Translations under genes and position numbers: made by a program
Part shown: positions 1 through 7,972 of the stretch, piece by piece
How positions within the stretch are numbered: the first letter of the stretch is position 1
How the letters are laid out: the number at the start of each line of letters is the position of its first letter
The notes under the pieces: model-generated
The model's database searches: none
Seen by the model: the letters and a program-made list of their open reading frames with translations, nothing else
Told to the model about the DNA's origin: nothing
NCBI RefSeq assembly: GCF_025699125.1
Contig: NZ_JAILWC010000002.1
Span: 186,001-250,000 of the forward strand
Reading direction: 5' to 3'
Origin: Nitrosopumilus sp.
GTDB lineage: Archaea > Thermoproteota > Nitrososphaeria > Nitrososphaerales > Nitrosopumilaceae
DNA length: 64,000 bases

Positions 1-122
1 TTTCAAAAATTACAGAAATGCTAAAAACAATCAAAAGAACAAAAAGAAATTTGAAATTCAACAGAAAGATTTAGAGACATATTCATAAAAAGCAATCGCA
101 TAAAATCACAAATGTTAAAAAT

Positions 123-1514
123 TTAACCAATTTTTCGCTCAACTAGTTTTCCATGACCAATCTTTCCAATAACCTCAAAGTTTTCTGCAATAATTTCTCC
201 CCTAACAATTGTCTTTACAGGCCATCCTTTTAGATTTCTTCCCTCATATACAATATAATCAGAGAATCCACCAAACAAATCTGAAGTTACTTTTTTTTCT
301 TTTTTCAAATCAATCATGGTTATGTCTGCATCAGAATTTTTCTCCAGGGTTCCTTTTTGCGGATACATTCCAAATATTTGAGCAGCGTTTTGACTAGTGA
401 ATTTTACAAATTGTTCTAGAGTTATTTTGTTTTGATTAACTCCATCATTAAGTAATATTGGAAGAGACGTTCCAATTCCGGGAAACCCTGCAAGTGCACC
501 CCATACATCAGTTCCACCTAGTTTTAGTTTGAGTCGATTTGCCACATGATCAGTGCCAATTGTATTTATGAAATTCTTTGACAATGCATTCCAAACCGCT
601 TTGGAATCTTTTTCGGTTCGTATTGGAGGCATAACTTTTGCAAGATACCCATTTTGTTTTTCATAAGATAATGTAAGATAATGAGGACATGTTTCAACAT
701 AAATTTTAGTTCCTAGTTTTCTCTCTTCTTCAATTTGTGCTAATGCTCGCTCAGATCCAATATGAACAAAGTAAATCACGCAATCATAATCTCGTCCAAA
801 TTTTGACACAGTTTTGATTGCTTTTGCCTCATATTCAGGAGAGCGACTCTCAGACCAGGCATGCAATCCATCTTGTTTTTTCTCTTTTGCAGTTTTAATT
901 CCACATCCACATGATTCATAATCTTCAGCATGAACTAATACGGGACAACCAAGTGATGCAGCAGTCTTTACTGTTTGTTCAACGATTTTATCTGTGACAT
1001 TTACCTCAGATTCAACTAGATGCGTAGAATCTGGCAACATATCCATGTATACATGACCAATTTCACCTCCAAGATTCATGTAAATTTTAAAAGACGTGAT
1101 TCCTTTATTTACACACAAATTCATCTCATTGATTTGTTCCTGTGTAAAAATTGAAGCATGAATTGCATAATCGACATAGTGATTTTTAGATGCAGCATCA
1201 AGCTGTGCTTGCAATGACTTGCTGAACGGATCTCCCAGTCGGAGCATTCTCATCATGGTTGTTATTCCACCTATAGCTGCTGCATGAGACTCAGTTTTTG
1301 CGGCTTCGTTAATTGGGGAGTAAACACCATAATGAACATGGGGATCAATCGGACCTGGAATTGAAATCAATCCGTTGCCATTAATTTTTTTATCACATGC
1401 AGGAGTATCATGAGTGAATCCAATAATTTTTCCTTCATCAATTACGATGTTTTTGTCAATCATTCCCTGAGGCAAAATAATGTGAGTGTCTGTAATCACA
1501 GTATCATACGTCAT
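123..1514 (-). CDS. Dihydroorotase/hydantoinase-type amidohydrolase
   Basis: A 463-residue metal-dependent cyclic amidohydrolase. The binuclear metal site of the dihydroorotase/dihydropyrimidinase/allantoinase family is visible: HVH at 59-61, the presumed carbamylated Lys at K143 (SFKIYMN), H195 (VLVHAED), H251 (YFVHIG) and the catalytic Asp D322 (GTDH). Length is normal for the family. It could be the pyrimidine-pathway dihydroorotase (PyrC) or a paralogue acting on another cyclic amide. No other pyrimidine gene lies nearby, so the substrate stays open. The gene stands alone, divergent from tRNA-Ala. The start ATG at 1514 gives a complete N-terminal beta-sandwich strand. Confidence 0.85.
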   Translation of the reverse strand: MTYDTVITDTHIILPQGMIDKNIVIDEGKIIGFTHDTPACDKKINGNGLISIPGPIDPHVHYGVYSPINEAAKTESHAAAIGGITTMMRMLRLGDPFSKSLQAQLDAASKNHYVDYAIHASIFTQEQINEMNLCVNKGITSFKIYMNLGGEIGHVYMDMLPDSTHLVESEVNVTDKIVEQTVKTAASLGCPVLVHAEDYESCGCGIKTAKEKKQDGLHAWSESRSPEYEAKAIKTVSKFGRDYDCVIYFVHIGSERALAQIEEERKLGTKIYVETCPHYLTLSYEKQNGYLAKVMPPIRTEKDSKAVWNALSKNFINTIGTDHVANRLKLKLGGTDVWGALAGFPGIGTSLPILLNDGVNQNKITLEQFVKFTSQNAAQIFGMYPQKGTLEKNSDADITMIDLKKEKKVTSDLFGGFSDYIVYEGRNLKGWPVKTIVRGEIIAENFEVIGKIGHGKLVERKIG

Positions 1515-1590
1515 CTGAAAACATTATTCTTTGCAGTCTATTATGCGTTGAGAAAATGAATAAAAGTACAGCTCAAAGAGGTATTACGTT

Positions 1591-1665
1591 GGGCCGGTGA
1601 TTTAGGGGTATAATGCCTCGTTCGCAACGAGGATGTCGAGGGTTCGATTCTCTCCCGGTCCACCA
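1591..1665 (+). tRNA. tRNA-Ala (CGC)
   Basis: A complete cloverleaf. The acceptor GGGCCGG pairs with CCGGTCC and contains the G3:U70 wobble that identifies alanine tRNAs. The anticodon stem CCTCG/CGAGG encloses loop TTCGCAA, anticodon CGC (codon GCG). The T-loop is TTCGATT. The discriminator A (1662) is followed by CCA (1663-1665), so the CCA end may be encoded here, unlike the other tRNAs in this window. Confidence 0.95.
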
Positions 1666-1676
1666 TTACTTTAGAA

Positions 1677-2348
1677 TTAAATTCCTCGCGAACTAAGGTT
1701 TGTATTACCTACTAAATTAGCAGGCATTGAAATTATTGGTTTTGCAAAGATACGATAATAGAGAAATATTCCTAAGATCTCTACTTGTTCTACTAGTAAA
1801 ATAAAATACAAATGCTCTAGCCATCCTCCCGAAAACTCATTCATTATAGCATATGTAATTGAAAATGTATAATCAAATGTAGAATAAATTCGGTTATCAG
1901 AATCATAAATTATTTTAATATTTTTTAGATTATTTGGAGTTATTTGTTCAAAGTCATTTTTTAAAACAATTGCATCATAAAATAGAGCCTTGTCCTCAGA
2001 AAAAACAGATTCCCCTCTTTCCATGAAAAACATTGTACTACCAAAATACAATAAAGATAGAACAGACATCCCAATTACAAATTTGCCAGTCTTTCCAAAA
2101 ATTGTTTTTTTCATCTGTTTTTCAAAAATAGTCCCAATTCTTCCCAGTTTTCCTTTTTTAATTAAAATCAGTAAAACAATACCCAACCCAGAAACAAGTC
2201 CAAAATTACCTATCCATTGATCAGAAACATATTCTACAAAAATCAACCTTAGAGGCAAAAATACTCCTAAAAGGAATCCGATCACAATTAGCTTTTCTTT
2301 AAAGTCACCTTTGCCCATAACCCTAACCCAGATACAATAGAGACTCAT
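1677..2348 (-). CDS. Multi-pass membrane protein, unknown function
   Basis: A protein of up to 223 residues with about four hydrophobic segments (roughly 20-38, 47-63, 88-108 and 170-195). A charged stretch lies between the second and third, and a polar extracytoplasmic region with FSEDKALFYDAIVLKNDF follows the third. The first ten codons may not be translated: Met11 (MGKGDFKEK) is an equally good start. I do not recognise a family, and no catalytic motif is evident. It ends close to tRNA-Ala, is divergent from the zinc-ribbon gene at 2417 and stands alone. Confidence 0.6.
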   Translation of the reverse strand: MSLYCIWVRVMGKGDFKEKLIVIGFLLGVFLPLRLIFVEYVSDQWIGNFGLVSGLGIVLLILIKKGKLGRIGTIFEKQMKKTIFGKTGKFVIGMSVLSLLYFGSTMFFMERGESVFSEDKALFYDAIVLKNDFEQITPNNLKNIKIIYDSDNRIYSTFDYTFSITYAIMNEFSGGWLEHLYFILLVEQVEILGIFLYYRIFAKPIISMPANLVGNTNLSSRGI

Positions 2349-2416
2349 TCGGTTAAAACATTTCTAATAAAGTATATTCCAGAAACTATTATACATAAAT
2401 AAAAAATATAATTATC

Positions 2417-2773
2417 ATGGAAGTTTTTGACGGCAAAAAAGCTGCACAGGATTACATGTCAAAACACACTTTGGCATTTTCCACTCCAGAACTAACTCTA
2501 ATGAGATTTGCATTTTGGTTAGGCGATTCAGTACCAGATCCAAAAAACGAAGGAAAGGGAATTCCAAGAATGATGACATATTTGACTGAACAAGATTTTC
2601 AACCAGTACTTATTGATGATGATAAATACGAACCATCTGGTGCAGTTAGAAGTTCAGCAAGTGTTGGAAATGCGTACAAAGAAGTAAAAACAGATGGAAA
2701 GTTTTGTTCAGAATGCGGTACCAGTTTATCTGCTACGGCAAAGTTCTGTCCAGAGTGCGGTACAACACAATAA
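2417..2773 (+). CDS. Small zinc-ribbon protein
   Basis: 118 residues. The C-terminus is a rubredoxin-like zinc ribbon with ligands C97, C100, C111 and C114 (CSEC...CPEC). The N-terminal 75 residues form a compact acidic/amphipathic domain of unknown function. A TATA-like stretch sits just ahead of the ATG, suggesting a nearly leaderless message. The gene is one of three zinc-ribbon genes within 2.2 kb (with 2799-3329 and 3837-4562), which hints at a shared protein-interaction role. The exact function is unknown. Confidence 0.75.
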   Translation: MEVFDGKKAAQDYMSKHTLAFSTPELTLMRFAFWLGDSVPDPKNEGKGIPRMMTYLTEQDFQPVLIDDDKYEPSGAVRSSASVGNAYKEVKTDGKFCSECGTSLSATAKFCPECGTTQ

Positions 2774-2798
2774 ACAGAAAATAATTTTTTGACTAGTT

Positions 2799-3329
2799 TT
2801 ATGCTTTAGTTCCACACTTTGTGCAAAACTTTGCATTTGGTCTTAGATCAGCACCACATGAAGAACATCCATTCTCACTATGAGGGGCAGTTCGTCTTGG
2901 CATTAAAGATGGATCAGGTGAAGGCAAGGTTCCAACATCTCCAAACGCCTCTTGTGCAGAAACAATTCCTGGTGGACCACCACCTACTGGGTTTTGTGCA
3001 GTTCCTGCTCTTGGTGGCACTCCCATTCCTCCTGCCATCATACCAGGATTTCCCATACCAGGCATCAAACCGGGAGACTGGGTAGTTCCAGAACCTGAAC
3101 CCATTGATTTTTTCATTTCAAATATTACTTTGATTGCAAGAAATTCTAATGCAGAATATGCAACAGTATAATCACCTAATTTTTGGAAGAATTCTTTGTC
3201 GCTGAGTTGTCCTTTTTTGTACATGTTGTTTGTGTCTAGAAATGATTCGTAATAGCCCTGTGATTCATCAAACAGACTCTGCAGTTTATCAAACAGCATG
3301 TTTAGCGTATCGACTTCACCAAATGACAT
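2799..3329 (-). CDS. Helical protein with Gly/Met/Pro-rich linker and C-terminal zinc ribbon
   Basis: 176 residues in three parts: an alpha-helical N-terminal domain (about 1-75), a low-complexity linker rich in Gly, Met and Pro (about 76-140, with GMGNPGMMAGGMG), and a C-terminal zinc ribbon with CSSCG and FCTKCG ligand pairs. It is convergent with the zinc-ribbon gene at 2417. No enzyme motif is seen. The layout suggests an adaptor or scaffold protein, which is inference only. Confidence 0.7.
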   Translation of the reverse strand: MSFGEVDTLNMLFDKLQSLFDESQGYYESFLDTNNMYKKGQLSDKEFFQKLGDYTVAYSALEFLAIKVIFEMKKSMGSGSGTTQSPGLMPGMGNPGMMAGGMGVPPRAGTAQNPVGGGPPGIVSAQEAFGDVGTLPSPDPSLMPRRTAPHSENGCSSCGADLRPNAKFCTKCGTKA

Positions 3330-3394
3330 ATTCTCACTTCATTTTTGGAATATTAATTACTTTAGGATCAAAAAAGAGGAAAACGTGTTTGAGT

Positions 3395-3721
3395 TTATGC
3401 AAGTGCTCTATCAATCATATTTTTGTATGATTCTTTAGAAGCTGCACCTACTTGTTGGCTTACTATTTCACCTTTGTTAAGGAGGATTAAGGTTGGAATA
3501 CTAAAGACATTGTATTTAGATGCCAATTCATTGGCCTCATCAACATTAACCTTGACAAATTTAACCTTGCCATCATAGTCATTAGCCAATTCTTCAACTA
3601 CTGGACCTACCATTCTACATGGACCACACCATTCGGCCCAAAAGTCTACAAATACAGGAATGTCAGAGTTTATCACATCGACTTCCCATGATTTTGCATC
3701 TGAAATTTGAGTAATTCCCAT
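3395..3721 (-). CDS. trxA: Thioredoxin
   Basis: A 108-residue single-domain thioredoxin with the canonical WCGPC redox motif (C32, C35), the cis-proline region SIPTLILLNKGE and the VDFWAEWC strand. It serves as a cytoplasmic disulfide reductant for reductases and protein repair. Length matches the family exactly. It is divergent from the zinc-ribbon/PRC gene at 3837 and lies downstream of the zinc-ribbon gene at 2799-3329 on the same strand. Confidence 0.95.
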   Translation of the reverse strand: MGITQISDAKSWEVDVINSDIPVFVDFWAEWCGPCRMVGPVVEELANDYDGKVKFVKVNVDEANELASKYNVFSIPTLILLNKGEIVSQQVGAASKESYKNMIDRALA

Positions 3722-3836
3722 TGTAATGTTGGTGGGTCAAACGTACCTAAAAATGTTCACCAGAATTAACACCATATTTTTTGTTGTACAATAAAATTTC
3801 ATATATACTTAAATGACGTTTTGGTAAAATCCAGAT

Positions 3837-4562
3837 ATGAGTTCAGAACAAAGATTAAAGAAATTACGAGGTTCTGGAGGCTATGTTATGGCCACAGTTA
3901 CAGATGAACAACAGATGAAAGGCAATCTAGGCGGTCCTGATCTGTTTTTAGCTCCAATCGGAAGATTAGAAGCTGAAAGAATTACTAAACATTTTTGCAA
4001 TACTTGTGAAAAAGAATTTGAAGGTTCTCCAAAAATAGAATTTGAAAATCCTAACGAAGAAGTTGCAGAAAATCTTGTTCTATATGAAAAAGGACAATAC
4101 ATTTGCAATGCATGTAATGCATCAATTGCAGAATATAGAGAATTTAGAAAGCAGGATGAATCAGGTGAAGTTGGAGTTGCAAAACCAATTGAGCCATCTA
4201 TTCAAAACACTCCACAACAAGTTGCAGAACCAACAATTCAAACCCCACAAGAAACAGTAACGCAGCCAGGTCCAACAACTTCAGTTAGCTCGATTGAAGG
4301 AAGAGGAGTATATGATGAAAATGCAAATAAGATTGGCAATGCAAAGCAGGTGGGAATTGACTCTACACAATCAATGGTTCTAGTAATTACAAAAAATGAT
4401 GGTACTGAAGGAAGCATTCCATGGAGCAATATCAAAAAAGTTGGCGAGATTATTTTATTAGGAAATGCAGAAGAGAAATCACAGCCTGGAAAGTGTTCTA
4501 ATTGTGGATTTGGCAACAAAGAAGGGTCTAAGTTTTGTGAAGAATGTGGAACAAAGATCTAG
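3837..4562 (+). CDS. Protein with two zinc ribbons flanking a PRC-barrel-like domain
   Basis: 241 residues. An N-terminal zinc-binding module carries CNTC (about 52-55) and CNAC (about 92-95). A Gln/Thr/Pro-rich linker follows, then a PRC-barrel-like domain (about 153-205, GVYDENANKIGNAKQVGID) and a C-terminal ribbon (CSNCG, FCEECG). A TATA-like catatata lies about 35 bp upstream, so the leader is short. The gene ends 33 bp before signal peptidase I on the same strand, so the two are probably co-transcribed. A role in membrane-protein handling is possible but inferred only from that. Confidence 0.7.
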   Translation: MSSEQRLKKLRGSGGYVMATVTDEQQMKGNLGGPDLFLAPIGRLEAERITKHFCNTCEKEFEGSPKIEFENPNEEVAENLVLYEKGQYICNACNASIAEYREFRKQDESGEVGVAKPIEPSIQNTPQQVAEPTIQTPQETVTQPGPTTSVSSIEGRGVYDENANKIGNAKQVGIDSTQSMVLVITKNDGTEGSIPWSNIKKVGEIILLGNAEEKSQPGKCSNCGFGNKEGSKFCEECGTKI

Positions 4563-4595
4563 TTAGTAAATGTAATCAATGATGCTAAGGGGATA

Positions 4596-5345
4596 ATGGA
4601 ATTGGCAAAAAGATCCATCTCAAAAGGCATCATCAAAGATATCATCATTGTAGGCGTTGGAGTTTTAGTTATTTGGATAGGGCTTCAAGTTGCATTTGGA
4701 ACACAAAATCCATTTTATGTGGTTGCAAGCGGAAGTATGATTCCAGTTTTACAAGTATATGATGTGTTAATCGTACAAGGACACGAACCATTTGAAGACA
4801 TCGAAGTAGGTGACATCATTGTGTTTAATCGGCCATCTGATCACAATCGAGTCATTGTTCATAGAGTTGCATCAATAATTGATGATGATCCTAAAACAGT
4901 TAGAACTAAAGGTGATGCAAATCCTGCATCCATTCCAGGTACAGATTTTCCAATTACTGAAGAAGAATACATAGGAAAAGTTGCACATACAATTCCACAA
5001 GTAGGGTATGTGACACAATTACTAAAACCACCAATTAACTATGTCATAATTGCAGTTGTAATTGGAATAATGGTTGTAAAACAGATGGCAAAGAAAAAAA
5101 GTGAAAAAGAGCTTACATTTACTGATCCGTTAGATTCAAAAAAAACAGATACCATTGAAGAATTATCAGACATTGACAAAATGGAAAAAGATTCGGAGTA
5201 TTCTAAACACATGGAAAAATCCAAAGATGTAGAAAAATTGGAAGATTCTGAATATTTAGAAGAAATGGAAGATGTAGAAAAAGAAATGAAAGACATAGAT
5301 GAATCCATTGAGGATTCAGTTGAAAAAAAGAAAGACAGAGAATAG
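4596..5345 (+). CDS. Signal peptidase I (archaeal/Sec11-like)
   Basis: A 249-residue membrane endopeptidase that removes signal peptides from Sec-exported proteins. An N-terminal membrane anchor (about 14-33) precedes the catalytic box SGSMIP with nucleophile S47. The archaeal/eukaryotic-type catalytic His is H89 (VHRV), and the conserved Asp lies in TKGDAN (D107). A second membrane segment covers about 147-163. Residues 165-249 are an extra charged, Glu/Lys/Asp-rich cytoplasmic tail with coiled-coil character, unusual for the family. It follows the zinc-ribbon/PRC gene by 33 bp. Confidence 0.92.
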   Translation: MELAKRSISKGIIKDIIIVGVGVLVIWIGLQVAFGTQNPFYVVASGSMIPVLQVYDVLIVQGHEPFEDIEVGDIIVFNRPSDHNRVIVHRVASIIDDDPKTVRTKGDANPASIPGTDFPITEEEYIGKVAHTIPQVGYVTQLLKPPINYVIIAVVIGIMVVKQMAKKKSEKELTFTDPLDSKKTDTIEELSDIDKMEKDSEYSKHMEKSKDVEKLEDSEYLEEMEDVEKEMKDIDESIEDSVEKKKDRE

Positions 5346-5517
5346 AAAAGATCTGTTAGAAATCAGGCAAACAGGTTCACATATGCCTTTGAAAAGCAAT
5401 AGATCGTCCTGTCTGCTTGGTGATATTATTACGTAAAATTTACTAAAAAAGGATCCTCAGAAATTATCAGTTTCAAGAGTAGAATCATTTATGAATTAGC
5501 ACAAAAAAAATTGCTCA

Positions 5518-6366
5518 TTGAAATATCTAGCTGTTTTTTCAGTATTACTTTTATTTGGTTCAGCATTTGCACAGACTCCTTTTCGTGATACAGCAGGATT
5601 GACAAAAAATGGAATAGAGTGGTGTGAAGAAAATTATCAATTATACAAGATTATGGGAAAAGATTTTTTTGAACATCACAAACATTCAATTGAATCAAGA
5701 TTATGTGGAAATCTTTACAATGATGATTTATGGACATATTCCGAACATGATAGATATCAAAAATTAATCGAACAGAGTAGAATGTATTACAATTTAGAAA
5801 TCCAAGAAAGTGTTGAAGAGTCTAAAGAGGGAATTGTAGATACAAATCCTGTAAATGTGAAAGAGATCCCACAAGAGATAGAGCAACAAAAAAAGGAGCA
5901 ACAGCAAAAAGAACTAAAAGAATCAAACATAGAATTAAAATCAAATGAAATAATTATTGAATCGCCACAAATTGAAGAGGTGAATTCCGAAGGTGGCGGT
6001 TGTCTTATTGCAACTGCAACATATGGAACTGAATTAGCGCCACAAGTTCAACTACTCAGAGAAATTCGAGACAATCAATTGATGAATACCCACTCAGGCG
6101 CATCATTTATGGCAGGATTCAACCAACTCTACTATTCATTCTCACCAATAATTGCAGACATGGAAAGAGAGAATCCAGTGTTTAGAGAAGCAGTAAAGAT
6201 TGGAATCACTCCATTGCTATCATCACTAGTTATTTTATCACATGCTGAGTCTGAATCAGAGGTCTTGGGATATGGGATAGGCGTGATTTTGATGAACATA
6301 GGAATGTATTTTGTAGCACCAGCCTTATTGTTTTATGGATTTCAAAAAAGAAAAAATCAGATTTAA
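5518..6366 (+). CDS. Exported CFI-box type protein
   Basis: 282 residues starting at TTG (5518). A clear signal peptide (MKYLAVFSVLLLFGSAFAQ) is followed by a polar domain and a Gln/Glu/Lys-rich linker (about 100-155). The conserved Gly-Gly-Cys-Leu-Ile-Ala-Thr-Ala-Thr-Tyr-Gly motif (about 160-172) then starts a hydrophobic C-terminal region ending in a membrane segment. Motifs of this kind mark the CFI-box C-terminal domains found on many thaumarchaeal surface proteins; that link is recalled from family knowledge. The function is unknown, with membrane-anchored surface attachment most likely. Confidence 0.75.
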   Translation: MKYLAVFSVLLLFGSAFAQTPFRDTAGLTKNGIEWCEENYQLYKIMGKDFFEHHKHSIESRLCGNLYNDDLWTYSEHDRYQKLIEQSRMYYNLEIQESVEESKEGIVDTNPVNVKEIPQEIEQQKKEQQQKELKESNIELKSNEIIIESPQIEEVNSEGGGCLIATATYGTELAPQVQLLREIRDNQLMNTHSGASFMAGFNQLYYSFSPIIADMERENPVFREAVKIGITPLLSSLVILSHAESESEVLGYGIGVILMNIGMYFVAPALLFYGFQKRKNQI

Positions 6367-6375
6367 AATAATTTT

Positions 6376-7902
6376 CTAAAGGACAGAGTCTTTAGTTTTG
6401 AAGACTCGCTTAAAGTATTCAGATGGTTCATGTGGTTCTTCAACGTCATTTTTAATCCCTGCCAAATTCTTTGCAAGATTCTTTTTGTATCCTATTTGCA
6501 TCTGTCTTTGAATTTGGATTCTTTGTGCTTGAGGAGAACCCGCACCATGCATGGATTCGGTAAGATATCCAACTGCATTTCGACCAAGAGTCATATTTTC
6601 AATTAATCTAAGTATTCTCATTCTATTTTCAACATCAACACCTTTTCTTCCTGCTAGGTATTTCTTGAGTAGTGGTCCTGCTTCTGGATGTCTAAAGTCT
6701 TTTTCAGATGGAAGAGTAACTACCAATCCACCTGCAATATCTTGTGCAAGTCTACTAATTTCGTATGGGAATCGAGTAACATTATGTTTACAAACTTGTG
6801 CAAGCATATCGTCATTAAGATAAACGCCAGATTTCATCTTATATCCTTGATGAGAAGATGCAATTCCGGCAGCAAAGATTGTCTCATTTAGATGAGTCAT
6901 CTCAATTATTTTGTCTTTGATATGAGATACCTTTGGAACTCCATTATAATCTGCAATTGTGGCTGCAGCACCAATTAGTACATCGCCAAGTCCTGTTTTA
7001 CAGACATAACTACGTCTATGATAACAAGTAAAACGCTCTATAAGCATGGATGCAAATTCAAATTCTCCATTCATGAAAACTTTATCCCATGGAATAAAGA
7101 CTCTATCTAAAATGATTAATGCTTCTTGTCCACCAAATTTTGCGTTACCATCATCAATATCACCTTCTTCCATACTTCTAGTGTCACAAGATTGTCGACC
7201 ATAGATGTAAGTAACTCCTTTTGCGTCTGCCGGAATTGCACCCACAATTGCCCAATCTTTATCATTTTCTGTCAATCTAATTGTCGGCATCAAAATAATC
7301 CAGTGTGAGTTAATACAACCAGTTTGGTGTGCTTTTGCACCAGACACATAAACTCCTTTTTCATCACTATCCACAATTCTTGTAAATAGATCAGGATCAT
7401 CTTGTTCTGCAGGTCCTTTGCTTCTATCACCTTTAGGATCAGTCATAGCACCACCGATTACAAGATTTTCTTTTTGAACCATCTTTACAAATTCTAAAAA
7501 TCTTTTATGATAATTTGTTCCGTGTTTTTCATCAATTTCAAATGTAGTAGAGTGTAAAGAATTCAATGCATCCATTCCAACGCATCTTTGGAAACATGTT
7601 CCAGTGTTTTGTCCAAGTTTTCTTTGCATTTTATTTTGTAAAACTAAATCTTGTGCACTTTCTGCAATGTGCAAAAATCTGTTAACTCTCAATCCAGTAA
7701 GAGATGAATTAGCAGATGCCAATTCTTCTTCACGTACTGCAAGATCATAAGTTTCTGCAACTGCATTAATTGATGGCCTAATCATGGGATGGTCTACTGG
7801 TTCTTTTACTAGTTCTCCAAAAAGGTAAATTTTGAGATCACGGCCTCTAAGACTTTCAATATAATCATCGCCTGTTCTAATAGTCTTCAATACGTTTGCC
7901 AT
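6376..7902 (-). CDS. 4-hydroxybutyryl-CoA dehydratase
   Basis: 508 residues. A flavin and [4Fe-4S] enzyme that converts 4-hydroxybutyryl-CoA to crotonyl-CoA, a key step of the 3-hydroxypropionate/4-hydroxybutyrate CO2-fixation cycle. The expected cluster ligands are present: C103 and C107 (TCFQRC), and H295 and C301 (CYHRRSYVC). Other family signatures include GAMTDPKGDRS and AKAHQTG. Length is normal. It lies downstream of the ADP-forming acyl-CoA ligase on the same strand but has its own TATA box in the 70-bp gap, so it can be transcribed separately. The thaumarchaeal pairing of these two genes supports the assignment. Confidence 0.96.
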   Translation of the reverse strand: MANVLKTIRTGDDYIESLRGRDLKIYLFGELVKEPVDHPMIRPSINAVAETYDLAVREEELASANSSLTGLRVNRFLHIAESAQDLVLQNKMQRKLGQNTGTCFQRCVGMDALNSLHSTTFEIDEKHGTNYHKRFLEFVKMVQKENLVIGGAMTDPKGDRSKGPAEQDDPDLFTRIVDSDEKGVYVSGAKAHQTGCINSHWIILMPTIRLTENDKDWAIVGAIPADAKGVTYIYGRQSCDTRSMEEGDIDDGNAKFGGQEALIILDRVFIPWDKVFMNGEFEFASMLIERFTCYHRRSYVCKTGLGDVLIGAAATIADYNGVPKVSHIKDKIIEMTHLNETIFAAGIASSHQGYKMKSGVYLNDDMLAQVCKHNVTRFPYEISRLAQDIAGGLVVTLPSEKDFRHPEAGPLLKKYLAGRKGVDVENRMRILRLIENMTLGRNAVGYLTESMHGAGSPQAQRIQIQRQMQIGYKKNLAKNLAGIKNDVEEPHEPSEYFKRVFKTKDSVL

Positions 7903-7924
7903 CTAAGATTATTCAGTTCTATGT

Positions 7925-7932
7925 TGTATAAA
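7925..7932 (-). promoter_or_regulatory. TATA box of the 4-hydroxybutyryl-CoA dehydratase gene
   Basis: Reading the minus strand, TTTATACA is centred about 26 bp upstream of the ATG at 7902. That is the archaeal TATA-to-start distance, so the transcript would begin at or next to the start codon (leaderless). The box lies in the 70-bp gap after the ligase gene. Confidence 0.6.
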
Positions 7933-7972
7933 TATTCTAAAATGTAAGAATAATTTTTAGGAATGACTGCGA

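Noticed and set aside
5346-5517. Imperfect stem (AGGCAAACAGG with CCTGTCTGCTT) as an RNA gene
   Set aside because: One helix with a long loop, no promoter at a fitting distance and no box motifs; too weak to call.
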